Shown: piece by piece, positions 10,601 to 19,345 of the stretch
Numbering within the stretch: the stretch's first letter is position 1
Layout: every line of letters begins with the position of its first letter
Assembly (NCBI RefSeq): GCF_014202395.1
Contig: NZ_JACHGQ010000016.1
Location: forward strand, 1-37,389
DNA: 37,389 bases
Direction of reading: 5' to 3'
DNA from: Histophilus somni
Lineage (GTDB): Bacteria > Pseudomonadota > Gammaproteobacteria > Enterobacterales > Pasteurellaceae
Notes under the pieces: generated by a model
The model's input: the letters and a program-made list of their open reading frames with translations, nothing else
What the model was told of the DNA's origin: nothing
Databases searched by the model: none
Program-made: the position numbers and the translations under genes

Positions 10601-11958
10601 ATAAAGAAGGGAAGTTAGTTTTAACTTCACGTAACACTGAGTTGACAATTATTGATACATTCGGAAGAACAAAAGAGCATTATAAAGTACCTTATGGTGC
10701 GGTATTAAACCATGCTGATGGTGAAGAAGTTACGGCAGGTGAAACCGTGGCTAATTGGGATCCTCATACAATGCCTGTTATTTCTGAAGTCAGTGGTTTT
10801 GTGAAGTTTGTGGAGATTGTTGATGGACTAACGGTAACTCGCCAAACCGATGAATTGACAGGGTTATCTTCAATCGTAGTTCAAGATGTAGGTGAACGTG
10901 CAACAGCAGGGAAAGATTTACGTCCGGCATTAAAACTGGTTGACGCTCAAGGTAACGATATTTTTATCCCAGGCACCGATGTTATGGCACAATATTTCTT
11001 ACCGGGTAAAGCAATTGTTACCTTAGATGATGGTGCGGAAGTCTTTGTTGGTGAACCATTGGCTCGTATTCCACAAGAGTCTGTAGGAACAAAAGATATT
11101 ACCGGTGGTCTTCCTCGTGTAGCAGATTTATTTGAAGCACGTAAACCAAAAGAACCGGCAATTTTAGCTGAAATTTCTGGTATCGTGTCTTTCGGTAAAG
11201 AAACCAAAGGTAAACGTCGTTTGTTAATTACACCGATGGAAGGTGAAACATACGAAGAAATGATTCCAAAATGGCGTCAATTGAACGTATTTGAAGGTGA
11301 GTTGGTGCAACGTGGTGATTTAATTTCTGATGGTGCAGAAACACCACATGATATTTTACGTTTACGTGGTGTACATGCCGTAACAGATTATATCGTTAAT
11401 GAAGTTCAAGAAGTTTACCGCTTACAAGGGGTAAAAATTAACGATAAACATATTGAAGTTATCGTACGTCAAATGTTACGCAAAGCGATTATCACTAATG
11501 CTTATGACTCTGAATTCTTAGAGGGAGAGCAGGTTGAAGTCGCTAGAGTTAAAATTGTCAACCGTAAACGTGCCGAGGAAGGTAAGCCACTTGTAGAATT
11601 CGAACGTGAATTATTAGGGATTACTAAAGCGTCGTTGGCAACGGAATCCTTTATTTCAGCGGCTTCGTTCCAAGAAACAACTCGTGTTCTAACTGAAGCG
11701 GCAGTTGCAGGTAAACGTGATGAATTGCGTGGCTTAAAAGAAAACGTGATTGTTGGTCGCTTAATTCCTGCTGGTACAGGTTTTGCATATCACCAAAACC
11801 GCCAAAAAAATCGATTGGTAGGTGGTATGGAAAATACGACTGAGGTTAAATTATCTGCAGTTGATGAGGAAGAAATTGCTTCTGAATTTACCTTTTCAGC
11901 AGAAGATGCAACAGCAAATTTGGCAGAGATGCTAAATATGGCAGATGATGCAGAATAA
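7696..11958 (+). CDS. rpoC: RNA polymerase beta' subunit RpoC
   Basis: Largest core RNA polymerase subunit, 1420 residues (E. coli 1407). The catalytic NADFDGD loop is at residues 459-465, giving Mg-binding D461, D463 and D465. The N-terminal zinc site is C71, C73, C86 and C89; the second zinc site includes the cluster in [11 protein letters not shown]. The rudder/lid region ([12 protein letters not shown]) and bridge helix/trigger region ([12 protein letters not shown] preceded by [13 protein letters not shown]) are intact. Start is GTG 7696, with TAGGAGC five to eleven bases upstream. The C-terminus is acidic, and a strong terminator follows the stop. Confidence 0.99.
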   Translation: MKDLVKFLKAQSKTSEDFDVIKIGLASPDMIRSWSYGEVKKPETINYRTFKPERDGLFCARIFGPVKDYECLCGKYKRLKHRGVICEKCGVEVTQAKVRRERMGHIELASPVAHIWFLKSLPSRIGLLLDMPLRDIERVLYFESYIVIEPGMTDLERGQLLTEEQFLDAEDRWQDEFDAKMGAEAIQALLRDMDLEVECETLREELQSTNSETKRKKITKRLKLLESFIQSGNKPEWMVMTVLPVLPPDLRPLVPLDGGRFATSDLNDLYRRVINRNNRLKRLLDLIAPDIIVRNEKRMLQESVDALLDNGRRGRAITGSNRRPLKSLADMIKGKQGRFRQNLLGKRVDYSGRSVITVGPYLHLHQCGLPKKMALELFRPFIYAKLESRGFATTIKAAKKMVEREDAIVWDILADVIREHPILLNRAPTLHRLGIQAFEPILIEGKAIQLHPLVCAAFNADFDGDQMAVHVPLTLEAQLEARALMMSTNNILSPANGEPIIVPSQDVVLGLYYMTRDKVNGKGEGMLLQDSREAEKAYRTGQAELHSRVKVRITEYVKNAIGEFEPQTHLVDTTIGRAILWMIAPKGMPFSLFNQTLGKKAISKLINESYRRLGLKESVLFADHIMYTGFAYAARSGSSVGIDDMVIPQKKYEIISAAEEEVAEIQEQFQSGLVTAGERYNKVIDIWAAANERVAKAMMENLSQEEVINREGQPEKQASFNSIFMMADSGARGSAAQIRQLAGMRGLMARPDGSIIETPITANFREGLNVLQYFISTHGARKGLADTALKTANSGYLTRRLVDVAQDLVIIEDDCGTHEGIVMTPLIEGGDVKEALRDRVLGRVAAEDILKPGTNEVLISRNTLLDEKLCDVIDENSVDSIKVRSVVTCDTDFGVCAKCYGRDLARGHLINQGEAVGVIAAQSIGEPGTQLTMRTFHIGGAASAAAKESSVQVKNTGTLRLTNVKFVTNKEGKLVLTSRNTELTIIDTFGRTKEHYKVPYGAVLNHADGEEVTAGETVANWDPHTMPVISEVSGFVKFVEIVDGLTVTRQTDELTGLSSIVVQDVGERATAGKDLRPALKLVDAQGNDIFIPGTDVMAQYFLPGKAIVTLDDGAEVFVGEPLARIPQESVGTKDITGGLPRVADLFEARKPKEPAILAEISGIVSFGKETKGKRRLLITPMEGETYEEMIPKWRQLNVFEGELVQRGDLISDGAETPHDILRLRGVHAVTDYIVNEVQEVYRLQGVKINDKHIEVIVRQMLRKAIITNAYDSEFLEGEQVEVARVKIVNRKRAEEGKPLVEFERELLGITKASLATESFISAASFQETTRVLTEAAVAGKRDELRGLKENVIVGRLIPAGTGFAYHQNRQKNRLVGGMENTTEVKLSAVDEEEIASEFTFSAEDATANLAEMLNMADDAE
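10339..10347 (+). repeat. DNA uptake signal
   Basis: AAGTGCGGT within rpoC. It is the last signal before a gap of about 9.2 kb that spans the allose genes. Confidence 0.9.
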
Positions 11959-11989
11959 TAAGTAGCTTGGTACAAAATATTTAATTTTA

Positions 11990-12026
11990 AAAACCGATAT
12001 TTATGTTTGTAAATATCGGTTTTATT
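11990..12026 (+). terminator. rpoC terminator
   Basis: AAAACCGATATTTA (11990-12003) pairs perfectly with TAAATATCGGTTTT (12010-12023) around a six-base loop; the right arm itself runs into T residues. It ends the rpoBC transcript. Confidence 0.85.
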
Positions 12027-12294
12027 GTTTAGATAATAAAGTACATGCAACATTATTAAAACCGAAAATCTGTGTCATATTCAATGATCACGACTATTGT
12101 TCAAAATTTTCTGTAATATAGAGGAAACGGATAAACTTCATTTTTAAAGGATTTGCTGAAAGGTATTTTGTATGAAAAAAGCTTTCAACAGTGTGAAATG
12201 CCTGCTATAACTTTTGTAATTTTCGTTTCCGTTTTATACAATATTCAGCAACATAAATGTCTTCAAGTAATTAACCTTAATAGTGGAACACCTC
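12025..12294 (+). promoter_or_regulatory. alsR upstream region with promoter and operator-like repeat
   Basis: No gene is seen in this stretch. A likely promoter is TTCAAC (12184-12189), a 16-bp spacer and TATAAC (12206-12211) preceded by TG at -14 (extended -10). TTTCA-N6-TGAAA (12183-12198) overlaps the -35 and could be an autoregulatory operator of AlsR. The leader to the start codon is about 80 nt. Related GGAAACGGATAAAC and GTTTCCGTTTTAT segments occur at 12122 and 12225. Confidence 0.4.
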
Positions 12295-13146
12295 ATGGAA
12301 AAAAGCTTATCCCTTATTCCTAATATCAGAATGAAACGCGAAGGAATGACAAATACGGAAAAACGAGTAGTTGACTGGTTATTAGATGCAACTAAATTTA
12401 ATAAATCCACAGCATTGAATGCTATTGCAAATGATCTTGACGTATCTGAGGCTTTAATTGTAAAAGTTGCAAAATTACTCGGTTTCTCCGGTTTTCGTGA
12501 TTTAAGAAAACAAATCACTACTTCTTTTGAAGAAAATCAATTAGATACATTTGAACTTTCCAGTCAAGATACGCCTCAAGATCTTGTAGATAAGGTTTTT
12601 AATGTCTCTTTACAAACAATCTCTGAAGGCAAGGCGATTTTAAATTCCAAAGTCATTTCTGAAGCTGCAAAATGCTTTTTTAATGCTCAAAATAGAGATC
12701 TGTATGCTGCTGGTGGTTCAAATACAATCTGCGATGATATTGAACATAAATTCTTGCGTATCGGAATTCGCTGTAATACCTATCGAGATATTCATTTAAT
12801 GATGATGTCAGCCTCATTACTCACTGAAAATGATGTGATCTTAGTGGTTTCTCATTCGGGTAAAACAACCGATTTGTTAAAAGTTGTCTATGAAGCTAAA
12901 AAAAATGGAGCAAAAATCATCTGCATCACACATAGTGATATTTCTCCTATTGCTGTTATTTCGGATTTTGTAATTTGTACGCCCGCACCAGATACCCCAT
13001 TGCTGGGAAAAAATGCTTCAGCAAGGATTTTACAACTTATTTTAGTTGATGCCTTCTTTGTCTCTGTAGCTCAACAAAATATTCACTTATCTGAAATGAA
13101 CTTAGAGAAGACATTTACTGCAACAAAATACTTCAGAAAAAAATAG
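12295..13146 (+). CDS. alsR: RpiR-family transcriptional regulator of the allose operon
   Basis: An RpiR/AlsR-type repressor of 283 residues: an N-terminal HTH_6 domain (about residues 1-75, with SEALIVKVAKLLGFSGF) and a C-terminal SIS sugar-phosphate domain (about 120-260, with AAGGSNTICDDIEHKFLRIG and VVSHSGKTTDLL). It closely resembles E. coli RpiR (AlsR), which represses rpiB and alsBACEK and is relieved by D-allose or its phosphate. It is immediately upstream of the same genes, in the same orientation, which supports the role. ATG 12295 has GGAA six bases upstream; GTG 12283 in frame is possible but has no ribosome site. Confidence 0.9.
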   Translation: MEKSLSLIPNIRMKREGMTNTEKRVVDWLLDATKFNKSTALNAIANDLDVSEALIVKVAKLLGFSGFRDLRKQITTSFEENQLDTFELSSQDTPQDLVDKVFNVSLQTISEGKAILNSKVISEAAKCFFNAQNRDLYAAGGSNTICDDIEHKFLRIGIRCNTYRDIHLMMMSASLLTENDVILVVSHSGKTTDLLKVVYEAKKNGAKIICITHSDISPIAVISDFVICTPAPDTPLLGKNASARILQLILVDAFFVSVAQQNIHLSEMNLEKTFTATKYFRKK

Positions 13147-13158
13147 CTTCCTTCCATT

Positions 13159-13173
13159 AAAAAGGTCCTTTTT
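13159..13173 (+). terminator. Possible alsR terminator
   Basis: AAAAAGG (13159-13165) pairs with CCTTTTT (13167-13173) with a one-base centre; short and AT-rich, so weak. It separates alsR from the alsB promoter. Confidence 0.35.
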
Positions 13174-13204
13174 AGCATCAAAAACTTTACAATATTTTAA
13201 TATT

Positions 13205-13247
13205 TGTGAAGTTGATCACTTTTTTACCCCTTTTGATAAAGTATAAT
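13205..13247 (+). promoter_or_regulatory. CRP-dependent promoter of the als operon
   Basis: TGTGA-N6-TCACT at 13205-13220 matches the CRP consensus TGTGA-N6-TCACA at 9 of 10 positions. A perfect -10 TATAAT is at 13242-13247. With a start about seven bases after the -10 (near 13254), the CRP site is centred at -41.5, the class II position, and the -35 is poor as expected for an activated promoter. This predicts catabolite control of alsBACEK-rpiB. Confidence 0.8.
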
Positions 13248-13262
13248 TATAAAAAAATAAAT

Positions 13263-13306
13263 AAAAATTATAAAAATATGAAGTTTCATCATTTTTTATA
13301 ATTTTT
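13263..13306 (+). repeat. 44-bp near-palindrome in the alsB leader
   Basis: Outer arms AAAAATTATAAAAA (13263-13276) and TTTTTATAATTTTT (13293-13306) are perfect 14-base inverted repeats. Inside them ATGAA-GT-TTCAT (13278-13289) is a second dyad. The element lies just downstream of the inferred transcription start and before the alsB ribosome site (AAGGAG, 13327-13332). It is a good candidate for the AlsR operator, or for a regulatory mRNA stem. Confidence 0.55.
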
Positions 13307-13339
13307 AGTTTTCTATTAACCTACATAAGGAGTAATTTC

Positions 13340-14275
13340 ATGAAAAGGTTCAAAACACTAAAATCCTGTTTGGCTATACTTGGCTTAGTTTGCTCTGTTT
13401 CGGTTTATTCTGCTGAATATGCCGTAATACTTAAAACGCTTTCAAATCCTTTTTGGGTAGCAATGAAAGAAGGGATTGAAAATGAGGCAAAAGTACTGGG
13501 AGTAGATGTAGATATTTTTGCTTCACCATCTGAAGGAGATTATCAATCACAACTTCAATTATTCGAAGATTTAATCAATAAGAATTATAAAGGTATCGCT
13601 TTTGCTCCACTTTCTCCTGCAAATCTTGTTATGCCTGCTGCCAAAGCCTATCGGAAAGGTATTTATCTTGTGAATTTAGATGAAAAAATCGATATTAAAA
13701 ATTTACAAAAGGCAAAAGGCAATGTAGAGGCATTTATCACAACAGATAACGTAGCTGTAGGTGGAAAGGCTGCTCAATTTATAGTAGATAAATTAGGTTC
13801 TGAAGGAGGCGAAGTTGCCATTATTGAAGGAAAAGCAGGCAATGCTTCGGGTGAAGCTCGTCGTCGTGGAGCAAGAGAAGTTTTTGTTAAAAGTTCGAGC
13901 ATTAAATTAGTTGCTAGTCAACCTGCAGATTGGGATCGTATTAAAGCACTGGATGTAGCAACCAATGTACTATCAAGAAATCCAAATCTAAAAGCCTTTT
14001 ATGTCGCAAATGATACGATGGCAATGGGGGTAGCACAAGCTGTTATTAATGCTGGGAAACAAGGTAAAATTTTAGTTGTGGGTACCGATGGAGTTCCTGA
14101 AGCAAGAAAAATGGTTAGCGAAAGAAAACTCACTGCCACTATCGCTCAAGATCCGGCAATGATTGGTGCAAAAGGGTTGAAACTGCTTGTTGATGCAGCG
14201 AGAGCAGGAAAACAAATACCTGTTGATTTTGAGCCAAAAATTGAAACTGTTGATTCAATATTAATTTCTCAATAA
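13340..14275 (+). CDS. alsB: D-allose periplasmic binding protein AlsB
   Basis: Periplasmic receptor of the D-allose ABC importer, 311 residues. An N-terminal signal peptide is visible (KR, hydrophobic core to about residue 22, VYSA-E cleavage region). The mature part begins EYAVILKTLSNPFWVAMK and continues through DIFASPSEGDYQSQLQLFED, FITTDNVAVGG and GKAGNASGEARRRGA, all near-identical to E. coli AlsB. It belongs to the type I periplasmic binding (ribose/galactose) fold. First gene of the als transcript; a hairpin separates it from alsA, which would favour more receptor than transporter. Confidence 0.95.
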   Translation: MKRFKTLKSCLAILGLVCSVSVYSAEYAVILKTLSNPFWVAMKEGIENEAKVLGVDVDIFASPSEGDYQSQLQLFEDLINKNYKGIAFAPLSPANLVMPAAKAYRKGIYLVNLDEKIDIKNLQKAKGNVEAFITTDNVAVGGKAAQFIVDKLGSEGGEVAIIEGKAGNASGEARRRGAREVFVKSSSIKLVASQPADWDRIKALDVATNVLSRNPNLKAFYVANDTMAMGVAQAVINAGKQGKILVVGTDGVPEARKMVSERKLTATIAQDPAMIGAKGLKLLVDAARAGKQIPVDFEPKIETVDSILISQ

Positions 14276-14283
14276 TACGGAAG

Positions 14284-14309
14284 TATGTGGGGATTTTAAT
14301 CTCCACATA
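14284..14309 (+). terminator. Stem-loop between alsB and alsA
   Basis: TATGTGGGGATT (14284-14295) and AATCTCCACATA (14298-14309) form a 12-bp stem with one G-U pair and a TT loop. It ends one base before the alsA ribosome site (GGAG, 14310). T residues (14316-14320) follow. It could protect the 3' end of alsB mRNA and partly stop transcription, giving excess binding protein. Confidence 0.6.
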
Positions 14310-14322
14310 GGAGTGTTTTTCT

Positions 14323-15858
14323 ATGGCAATCCCATTAATACAAATGAAAAATATCTCAAAAAGTTTTGGTGTTGTTCAGGCATTAAAAAATGTCAATCTT
14401 GATATTTATACGAATGAAATTCACGCATTACTGGGTGAGAATGGAGCGGGTAAATCAACTTTAATGAAAGTCTTATCAGGATTGCATATGCCTTCCTCTG
14501 GTTCAATTATCATTAAAGATAAAGAATATGATCATTTAGATCACAAAATCGCAACAGAACTTGGAATTGGGATTATTTATCAAGAATTAAGTTTAATTGA
14601 TGAATTAAGCGTACTTGAAAATCTTTATATCGGTCGTTTACCAACAAAAAAATTTTGGGGTATTCCCATTGTTGATTGGTCAAAAATGCGTTCTCAAGCG
14701 TCTATTATTTTATTAAGACTAGGAATTAAAGTTGACTTAGATGAGAAAGTAGGAAATTTATCTATTTCTTACAAGCAAATGATTGAAATTGCTAAAGTTC
14801 TTATTTCAGATGTAAAAATCATCATTATGGATGAACCTACCTCATCATTGACTAACTCAGAAATTGATTACTTATTTTTCATTATGAATCAATTACGTAA
14901 TGATGGAAAAGCGATTATCTACATTTCTCATAAAATGAATGAAATTCGCCAAATTTGTGACCGTTATACAATTCTTAAGGACGGAAGTAGTGTGGCTTCC
15001 GGTATGATAAAAGAAATCAGTAATCAAGAGATTATCCGCTTGATGGTAGGACGTGATATAGAATCTCGGTTTATCAGCAGACAACATACTGTGAGTAATG
15101 AGGTTATTTTTGAAGTTAAAAATCTTACAGGTAAAAAATTTAAACAAGTCAATAATGTTTCATTTTCCTTAAAAAAAGGGGAGATTTTAGGCTTTGCCGG
15201 TTTAGTTGGTGCAGGTCGTACGGAGTTGATGAACTGTATCTTTGGCATTGATAAACGCATTTCTGGGGAAATTTATTTAAACGGTAAAAAGATTACACCG
15301 TCATCACCATTAGAAGCAGTGAAAAAAGGTATGGCGTATATCACAGAAAGCAGGCGTGAGAATGGCTTTTTTTCCAATTTTTCTATCAAGCAAAATATTG
15401 CTGTTTCAAAAAGTTTAAAAGATGGTGGTTATAAAGGTGCGGTGGGAATTTTTTCTCCTTCAAAGGAAGCCAAACTTGCACAACAGCAACAAGATCTTTT
15501 ATCCATAAAATGTGCGTCCATTGAGCAAAATATTACGGAGCTGTCAGGTGGTAACCAACAAAAAGTTATTATCGGAAAATGGATTGTTTGTGATCCTGAA
15601 GTATTAATTTTTGATGAACCGACTAGAGGTATTGATATAGGGGCAAAAACAGAAATTTATAAAATTATGCGTAAATTAGCAGAACAGGGAAAAGCTATTT
15701 TGATGGTCTCTTCCGAACTTCCCGAAATTATGTCTGTATGTGATCGCATTGTGGTATTCCGAGAAGGAGCTATTTCCTCTATTTTAGAGAATACTAAAGC
15801 GTTAACAGAAGAAACTATTATGCGTTGGGCTTTACCAGAGACAAAAGAGGTAAATTAA
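14323..15858 (+). CDS. alsA: D-allose ABC transporter ATP-binding protein AlsA
   Basis: Cytoplasmic ATPase of the allose importer, 511 residues, with two fused nucleotide-binding domains like RbsA and MglA. Domain 1 (about 5-235) has Walker A GENGAGKS at 38-45 and Walker B IIIMDEPTSS. Domain 2 (about 250-500) has the degenerate P-loop GLVGAGRTEL and the signature LSGGNQQK at 407-414, followed by LIFDEPTRGID. This one-canonical, one-degenerate pattern is normal for the family. Preceded by GGAG about eight bases from ATG; the stop overlaps the alsC start by one base (TAATG). Confidence 0.94.
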   Translation: MAIPLIQMKNISKSFGVVQALKNVNLDIYTNEIHALLGENGAGKSTLMKVLSGLHMPSSGSIIIKDKEYDHLDHKIATELGIGIIYQELSLIDELSVLENLYIGRLPTKKFWGIPIVDWSKMRSQASIILLRLGIKVDLDEKVGNLSISYKQMIEIAKVLISDVKIIIMDEPTSSLTNSEIDYLFFIMNQLRNDGKAIIYISHKMNEIRQICDRYTILKDGSSVASGMIKEISNQEIIRLMVGRDIESRFISRQHTVSNEVIFEVKNLTGKKFKQVNNVSFSLKKGEILGFAGLVGAGRTELMNCIFGIDKRISGEIYLNGKKITPSSPLEAVKKGMAYITESRRENGFFSNFSIKQNIAVSKSLKDGGYKGAVGIFSPSKEAKLAQQQQDLLSIKCASIEQNITELSGGNQQKVIIGKWIVCDPEVLIFDEPTRGIDIGAKTEIYKIMRKLAEQGKAILMVSSELPEIMSVCDRIVVFREGAISSILENTKALTEETIMRWALPETKEVN

Positions 15859-16808
15859 TGATGAATACAGGTAAATTTAATTTTTCGCAATTTTGGGATA
15901 AATACGGCACATTCTTTATTCTTGCTGTTATTGTCCTTATCTTTGGATCTATATCCAGCCAATATTTTTTGAAAGCCAGTAATATTCAGCAAATTTTTGT
16001 TCAAAGCTCGGTAACAGTCCTAATTGGAATGGGGGAATTTTTCGCTATATTGATAGCTGGTATTGATTTGTCTGTTGGTGCTATTTTAGCTCTTTCGGGG
16101 ATGGTGACAGCACAGTTAATGATTATAGGGATAGATCCTCTTGTTGCCTCTATTATTGGTGGCATTCTAGTGGGAGGTGGACTTGGTGCTATTAATGGTG
16201 CGTTAGTCAATTACACAGGCTTACATCCTTTTATTATTACATTAGGCACAAATGCCATTTTTAGAGGTATTACACTCGTCATTTCAGATGCCAATTCGAT
16301 TTACGGCTTTTCTTTTGAGTTTGTTGATTTTTTTGCTCAGGATATTTTCTTCATTCCTGTACCGGTTATATTCGTTGTGGTTATTGCTATTCTACTTTGG
16401 TTCGTTACAACTAAAACACGATTAGGTCGTAATATCTATGCGTTAGGTGGAAATAAAGAATCAGCATATTATTCCGGAATTGATGTCAAGTTTCACACTA
16501 TGGCGGTCTTTATTATTTCAGGTATCTGTGCCGGTCTTGCCGGTGTTGTTTCTACGGCTCGATTAGGTGCAGCAGAACCGTTGGCTGGGGTAGGTTTTGA
16601 AACTTATGCGATAGCAAGTGCGATTATCGGCGGAACCAGTTTTTTCGGAGGAAAAGGACGTATTTTTGCTGTCGTTATTGGTGGCTTAATTATCGGTACG
16701 ATCAATAACGGACTAAATATTTTACAAGTTCAAACTTACTATCAACTTGTGGTTATGGGTGGTTTAATCATCATCGCTGTCGCATTGGATAGATTAATTA
16801 GTCGTTAA
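15858..16808 (+). CDS. alsC: D-allose ABC transporter permease AlsC
   Basis: Inner-membrane permease of 316 residues in the RbsC/AraH branched family, with eight to ten hydrophobic segments. It carries the family signatures GEFFAILIAGIDLSVGA (near residue 60) and GGNKESAYYSGID, and the loop IIGGTSFFGGKGR. It pairs with AlsA, and AlsB delivers substrate from the periplasm. I take ATG 15858, which overlaps the alsA stop and has AGAGG eight bases upstream; a second ATG follows immediately at 15861. The frame stays open upstream to 15825, inside alsA, but that longer start has no support. Confidence 0.92.
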   Translation: MMNTGKFNFSQFWDKYGTFFILAVIVLIFGSISSQYFLKASNIQQIFVQSSVTVLIGMGEFFAILIAGIDLSVGAILALSGMVTAQLMIIGIDPLVASIIGGILVGGGLGAINGALVNYTGLHPFIITLGTNAIFRGITLVISDANSIYGFSFEFVDFFAQDIFFIPVPVIFVVVIAILLWFVTTKTRLGRNIYALGGNKESAYYSGIDVKFHTMAVFIISGICAGLAGVVSTARLGAAEPLAGVGFETYAIASAIIGGTSFFGGKGRIFAVVIGGLIIGTINNGLNILQVQTYYQLVVMGGLIIIAVALDRLISR

Positions 16809-16825
16809 TTTTTTGAGGTAACATC

Positions 16826-17512
16826 ATGAAAGTTTTTATTTCACCATCACTCATGTGCATGGATCTTACTAAATTCAAAGAACAGATTGAATTTTTGGAT
16901 CAAAAAGTAGCTTATTTTCATATTGATATTATGGACGGTCATTATGTACCTAACTTAACTCTTTCACCATTTTTTGTCAGTCAAGTTAAAAAACTCGCTA
17001 CGAAACCATTGGATTGCCATCTTATGGTAACTAACCCAGAAAATTATATTGATGATTTGGCTAAAGCTGGTTGCGACATGATCACTTTGCATGTAGAAAC
17101 CATTTCAGGACAAGCATTTAGACTTATTGAAAAGATCCGGTATTTAGAAATGAAAGTCGGCATCATTTTTAATCCTGAAACGCCAATTGAAAAAGCAAAA
17201 TATTATTTATCTAAAGCCGATAAAGTTACGATATTGACGGTCGATCCTGGATTTGCAGGTCAATCATTTATTCCTGAAATGTTAGAAAAAGTGGCGGAAC
17301 TTAAATTATTCCGAGAAACTCATCAATTAAATTATGAAATTGAAATCGATGGCTCCTGCAACCCGAAGACTTATGAAATGCTTATTAAGGCAGGTGCGGA
17401 TGTGCTTATAGTAGGAAGTTCAGGTCTTTTCAATAATTCAGATAATATTGTTGAGGCTTGGGATATGCTTGAAAAAGAGATAGAAAGAATATTAAGTAAA
17501 GGAATGTTGTAA
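16826..17512 (+). CDS. alsE: D-allulose-6-phosphate 3-epimerase AlsE
   Basis: Cytoplasmic (beta/alpha)8 epimerase of the ribulose-phosphate 3-epimerase family, 228 residues. It converts D-allulose 6-phosphate to D-fructose 6-phosphate. The metal-binding and catalytic pattern is intact: H32-I-D34-I-M-D37, CHLMV (metal His) and the EIDGSCN loop (catalytic Asp) near residue 174. Close match to E. coli AlsE (same SLMCMDL opening and the LSPFFVSQVKKLATKPLDCH segment), distinguishing it from Rpe. ATG has GAGGT about eight bases upstream; stop overlaps the alsK start. Confidence 0.93.
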   Translation: MKVFISPSLMCMDLTKFKEQIEFLDQKVAYFHIDIMDGHYVPNLTLSPFFVSQVKKLATKPLDCHLMVTNPENYIDDLAKAGCDMITLHVETISGQAFRLIEKIRYLEMKVGIIFNPETPIEKAKYYLSKADKVTILTVDPGFAGQSFIPEMLEKVAELKLFRETHQLNYEIEIDGSCNPKTYEMLIKAGADVLIVGSSGLFNNSDNIVEAWDMLEKEIERILSKGML

Positions 17513-18402
17513 TGAAGAAAGTATTTGTTGGTATTGATATGGGGGCAACGCACATTCGCATTTGTGTGATGGATGAGCATCATCAAATTCTTTCTACTGA
17601 TAAAAGGAAAACATTAGAAGTACTCAAAAATCAACCGCTCTATGGACTAACAACATTTTGTAAAGAATTTACAACTGACTTTATTATTCAACGAATTGTT
17701 ATAGGACTTCCTGCAGCAGTTTCATTGGATAGAAAAGAAATTCTTTCTGTACCTAACTTATCTCTTTCTAAACAAGAACTAGACGGACTTGTTCCAATGT
17801 TAGAGCAATATTTTCATTGTGACGTACAATTGGAAAGAGATGTTAATTTACAATTGATCTACGATGTTAATGATTATCAACGGAATAATAAGTTAGTGAT
17901 AGGTGTTTATCTAGGCACTGGGATGGGTTTTTCAATATGGAACCAAGGAAAGCTATTTATTGGAGGGCATGGTGTAGCGGGTGAACTTGGACACATTCCT
18001 TACGGTGATGAACATCTTCAATGCGGGTGTGGCAATATGGGATGTTTGGAAACTAACTGTTCAGGGACTGCACTAAGAAAATGGTATGATAAACAACAAG
18101 CAAATTATCCATTAGAGCAACTTTTTGATAGAGCAATTCAAGAGAAATTCATTCAAAATTATCTTATCAAAGTCGCTAAAGCAATTAGTACTGCGGTTAA
18201 TTTATTTGATCCTCATACTTTGATTTTGGGCGGTGGCGTAATTGACATGCAAAAATTCCCATTTGAACAACTAAAAATATTGATCAGAAAACACCTGAGA
18301 AAACCATTACCTTACAATGAATTAGAAATATTAAAAGCTAAACCTTCCTCTATTAATGGGGCAATAGGCGGTGCTATTTACGCTATAAATCAGGAGAAAT
18401 GA
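17512..18402 (+). CDS. alsK: D-allose kinase AlsK (ROK family)
   Basis: Cytoplasmic sugar kinase of 296 residues that phosphorylates D-allose at C6. Visible ROK features: phosphate loop GIDMGATHIR near residue 7, GTGMGFS loop near 142, ELGH followed by the zinc motif CGCGNMGCLE, and LILGGGV near 240. The ETNCSG context and the AVNLFDPHTLILGGGV segment match E. coli AlsK. Translationally coupled to alsE (TAATG) and overlapping the start of rpiB. Slightly shorter at the C-terminus than the E. coli protein (309). Confidence 0.92.
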   Translation: MKKVFVGIDMGATHIRICVMDEHHQILSTDKRKTLEVLKNQPLYGLTTFCKEFTTDFIIQRIVIGLPAAVSLDRKEILSVPNLSLSKQELDGLVPMLEQYFHCDVQLERDVNLQLIYDVNDYQRNNKLVIGVYLGTGMGFSIWNQGKLFIGGHGVAGELGHIPYGDEHLQCGCGNMGCLETNCSGTALRKWYDKQQANYPLEQLFDRAIQEKFIQNYLIKVAKAISTAVNLFDPHTLILGGGVIDMQKFPFEQLKILIRKHLRKPLPYNELEILKAKPSSINGAIGGAIYAINQEK

Positions 18403-18875
18403 TGAAAACAATCGCTATTGGTTCGGATCATATTGGTTTGGCTCTCAAAACCTTTTTAATTGAAAAATTAGAAAAACAGGGACATAACTTACTAGACTTA
18501 GGTGCTGTTTCACAAGAACGTACAGATTACCCTATTTACGCTGAAAAAGTTGCTTATGCTGTTAAGCAGAATGTAGCTGATGTTGGAATTTTAATCTGTG
18601 GAACAGGAGTTGGCATTTCTATTGCAGCAAATAAAATCTCAGGCATTCGATGTGCATTATGTTCAGATGAACTTACCGCACTAATGTGTCGTGAACATAA
18701 CAACTGCAATATCATTGCATTTGGTGCCAATATTATATCTTCAGAAAAAGCGATATCCTTAGCAACACTTTGGCTGAATACGCCCTATGACGGAGGACGA
18801 CATCAAAAACGCCTTGATATGATGGAAATGCTTGAAAAAACAGGAAGTTATTGTGGATTGGTTACTGAAAGATAA
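18402..18875 (+). CDS. rpiB: Ribose/allose-5(6)-phosphate isomerase RpiB
   Basis: RpiB/LacAB-family isomerase, 157 residues, interconverting ribose 5-phosphate and ribulose 5-phosphate and also allose 6-phosphate and allulose 6-phosphate. Supplies the isomerisation step between AlsK and AlsE. With ATG 18402 as start the catalytic residues fall at C66 (in LICGTGVG) and H99 (in CREHNN), identical to E. coli numbering; AGGAG at 18392-18396 is also best spaced for this ATG. An in-frame ATG three bases earlier (18399) overlaps alsK. In E. coli rpiB lies apart, divergent from alsR; here it closes the operon. Confidence 0.93.
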   Translation: MKTIAIGSDHIGLALKTFLIEKLEKQGHNLLDLGAVSQERTDYPIYAEKVAYAVKQNVADVGILICGTGVGISIAANKISGIRCALCSDELTALMCREHNNCNIIAFGANIISSEKAISLATLWLNTPYDGGRHQKRLDMMEMLEKTGSYCGLVTER

Positions 18876-18932
18876 AATCTATAAAATAATATAAATATCT
18901 AAGAATATTTAAATTATGCTATAACCACACCT

Positions 18933-19167
18933 ATGAATAAACTTTGCTCTATCGGACAAGCCAGTAAATTGCTAAGCGTAACTATTCAGACATTGCAAAA
19001 CTGAGGTAGGAAAGACTGTTACAACCTGATGAGCTGACCAAAGGTAGTATCGCAGATATAAACTGGAAATGCTTAAAGCAATTAATCACAATATCGTGCT
19101 TAATCGAGATGATTTAAAAACCATTTCTTATGCAAGAGTAAGTAGCCACGCTCAGAAAGAAGATTTT
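18933..19167 (+). pseudogene. Broken IS607-family serine recombinase (orfA) remnant
   Basis: Begins ATG 18933 with MNKLCSIGQASKLLSVTIQT, the MerR-like HTH start of IS607 OrfA; the expected LQNW is LQN-stop (TGA for TGG). Fragments of the normal protein continue in shifted frames (LQPDELTKGS, then RRYKLEMLKAIN), and reach the serine-recombinase start ISYARVSSHAQKED, whose first Ser in ARVSS is the usual nucleophile. The rest of the catalytic domain is gone. At least one nonsense change and two frameshifts make it a pseudogene. Confidence 0.8.
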
Positions 19168-19299
19168 GTTCTTATAGGTTTGTTTTCCTTGTGAATAATC
19201 TAACCAAATATTACTCGGATTTAATTTCTTTTTGAAGGCAAAAATTTTATTACAGCAGATACATTTAAAACGTTTTTTGGTGAGGCAATCTGTTATTAG
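19168..19299 (-). pseudogene. Fragment of a zinc-ribbon transposase
   Basis: On the minus strand about 44 codons read F-L-I-T-D-C-L-T, then KKRFKCICCNKIFAFKKK and LNPSNIWLDYSQGKQTYK. A CxxC knuckle before a KIF motif and the W-x-D-Y-x-x-GKQTY segment resemble the N-terminal region of small transposases common in Pasteurellaceae. The frame is blocked upstream and the catalytic domain is missing. I cannot name the family confidently (IS1595-like is a guess). Confidence 0.5.
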
Positions 19300-19345
19300 A
19301 AAGGATTTAAAATGTTGAGATTTTGGGTATTTTCATGTAGGAATC

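Noticed and set aside
15825-15857. Longer AlsC start
   Set aside because: It would lie within the alsA coding end without a ribosome site; ATG 15858 overlaps the alsA stop and has AGAGG upstream.
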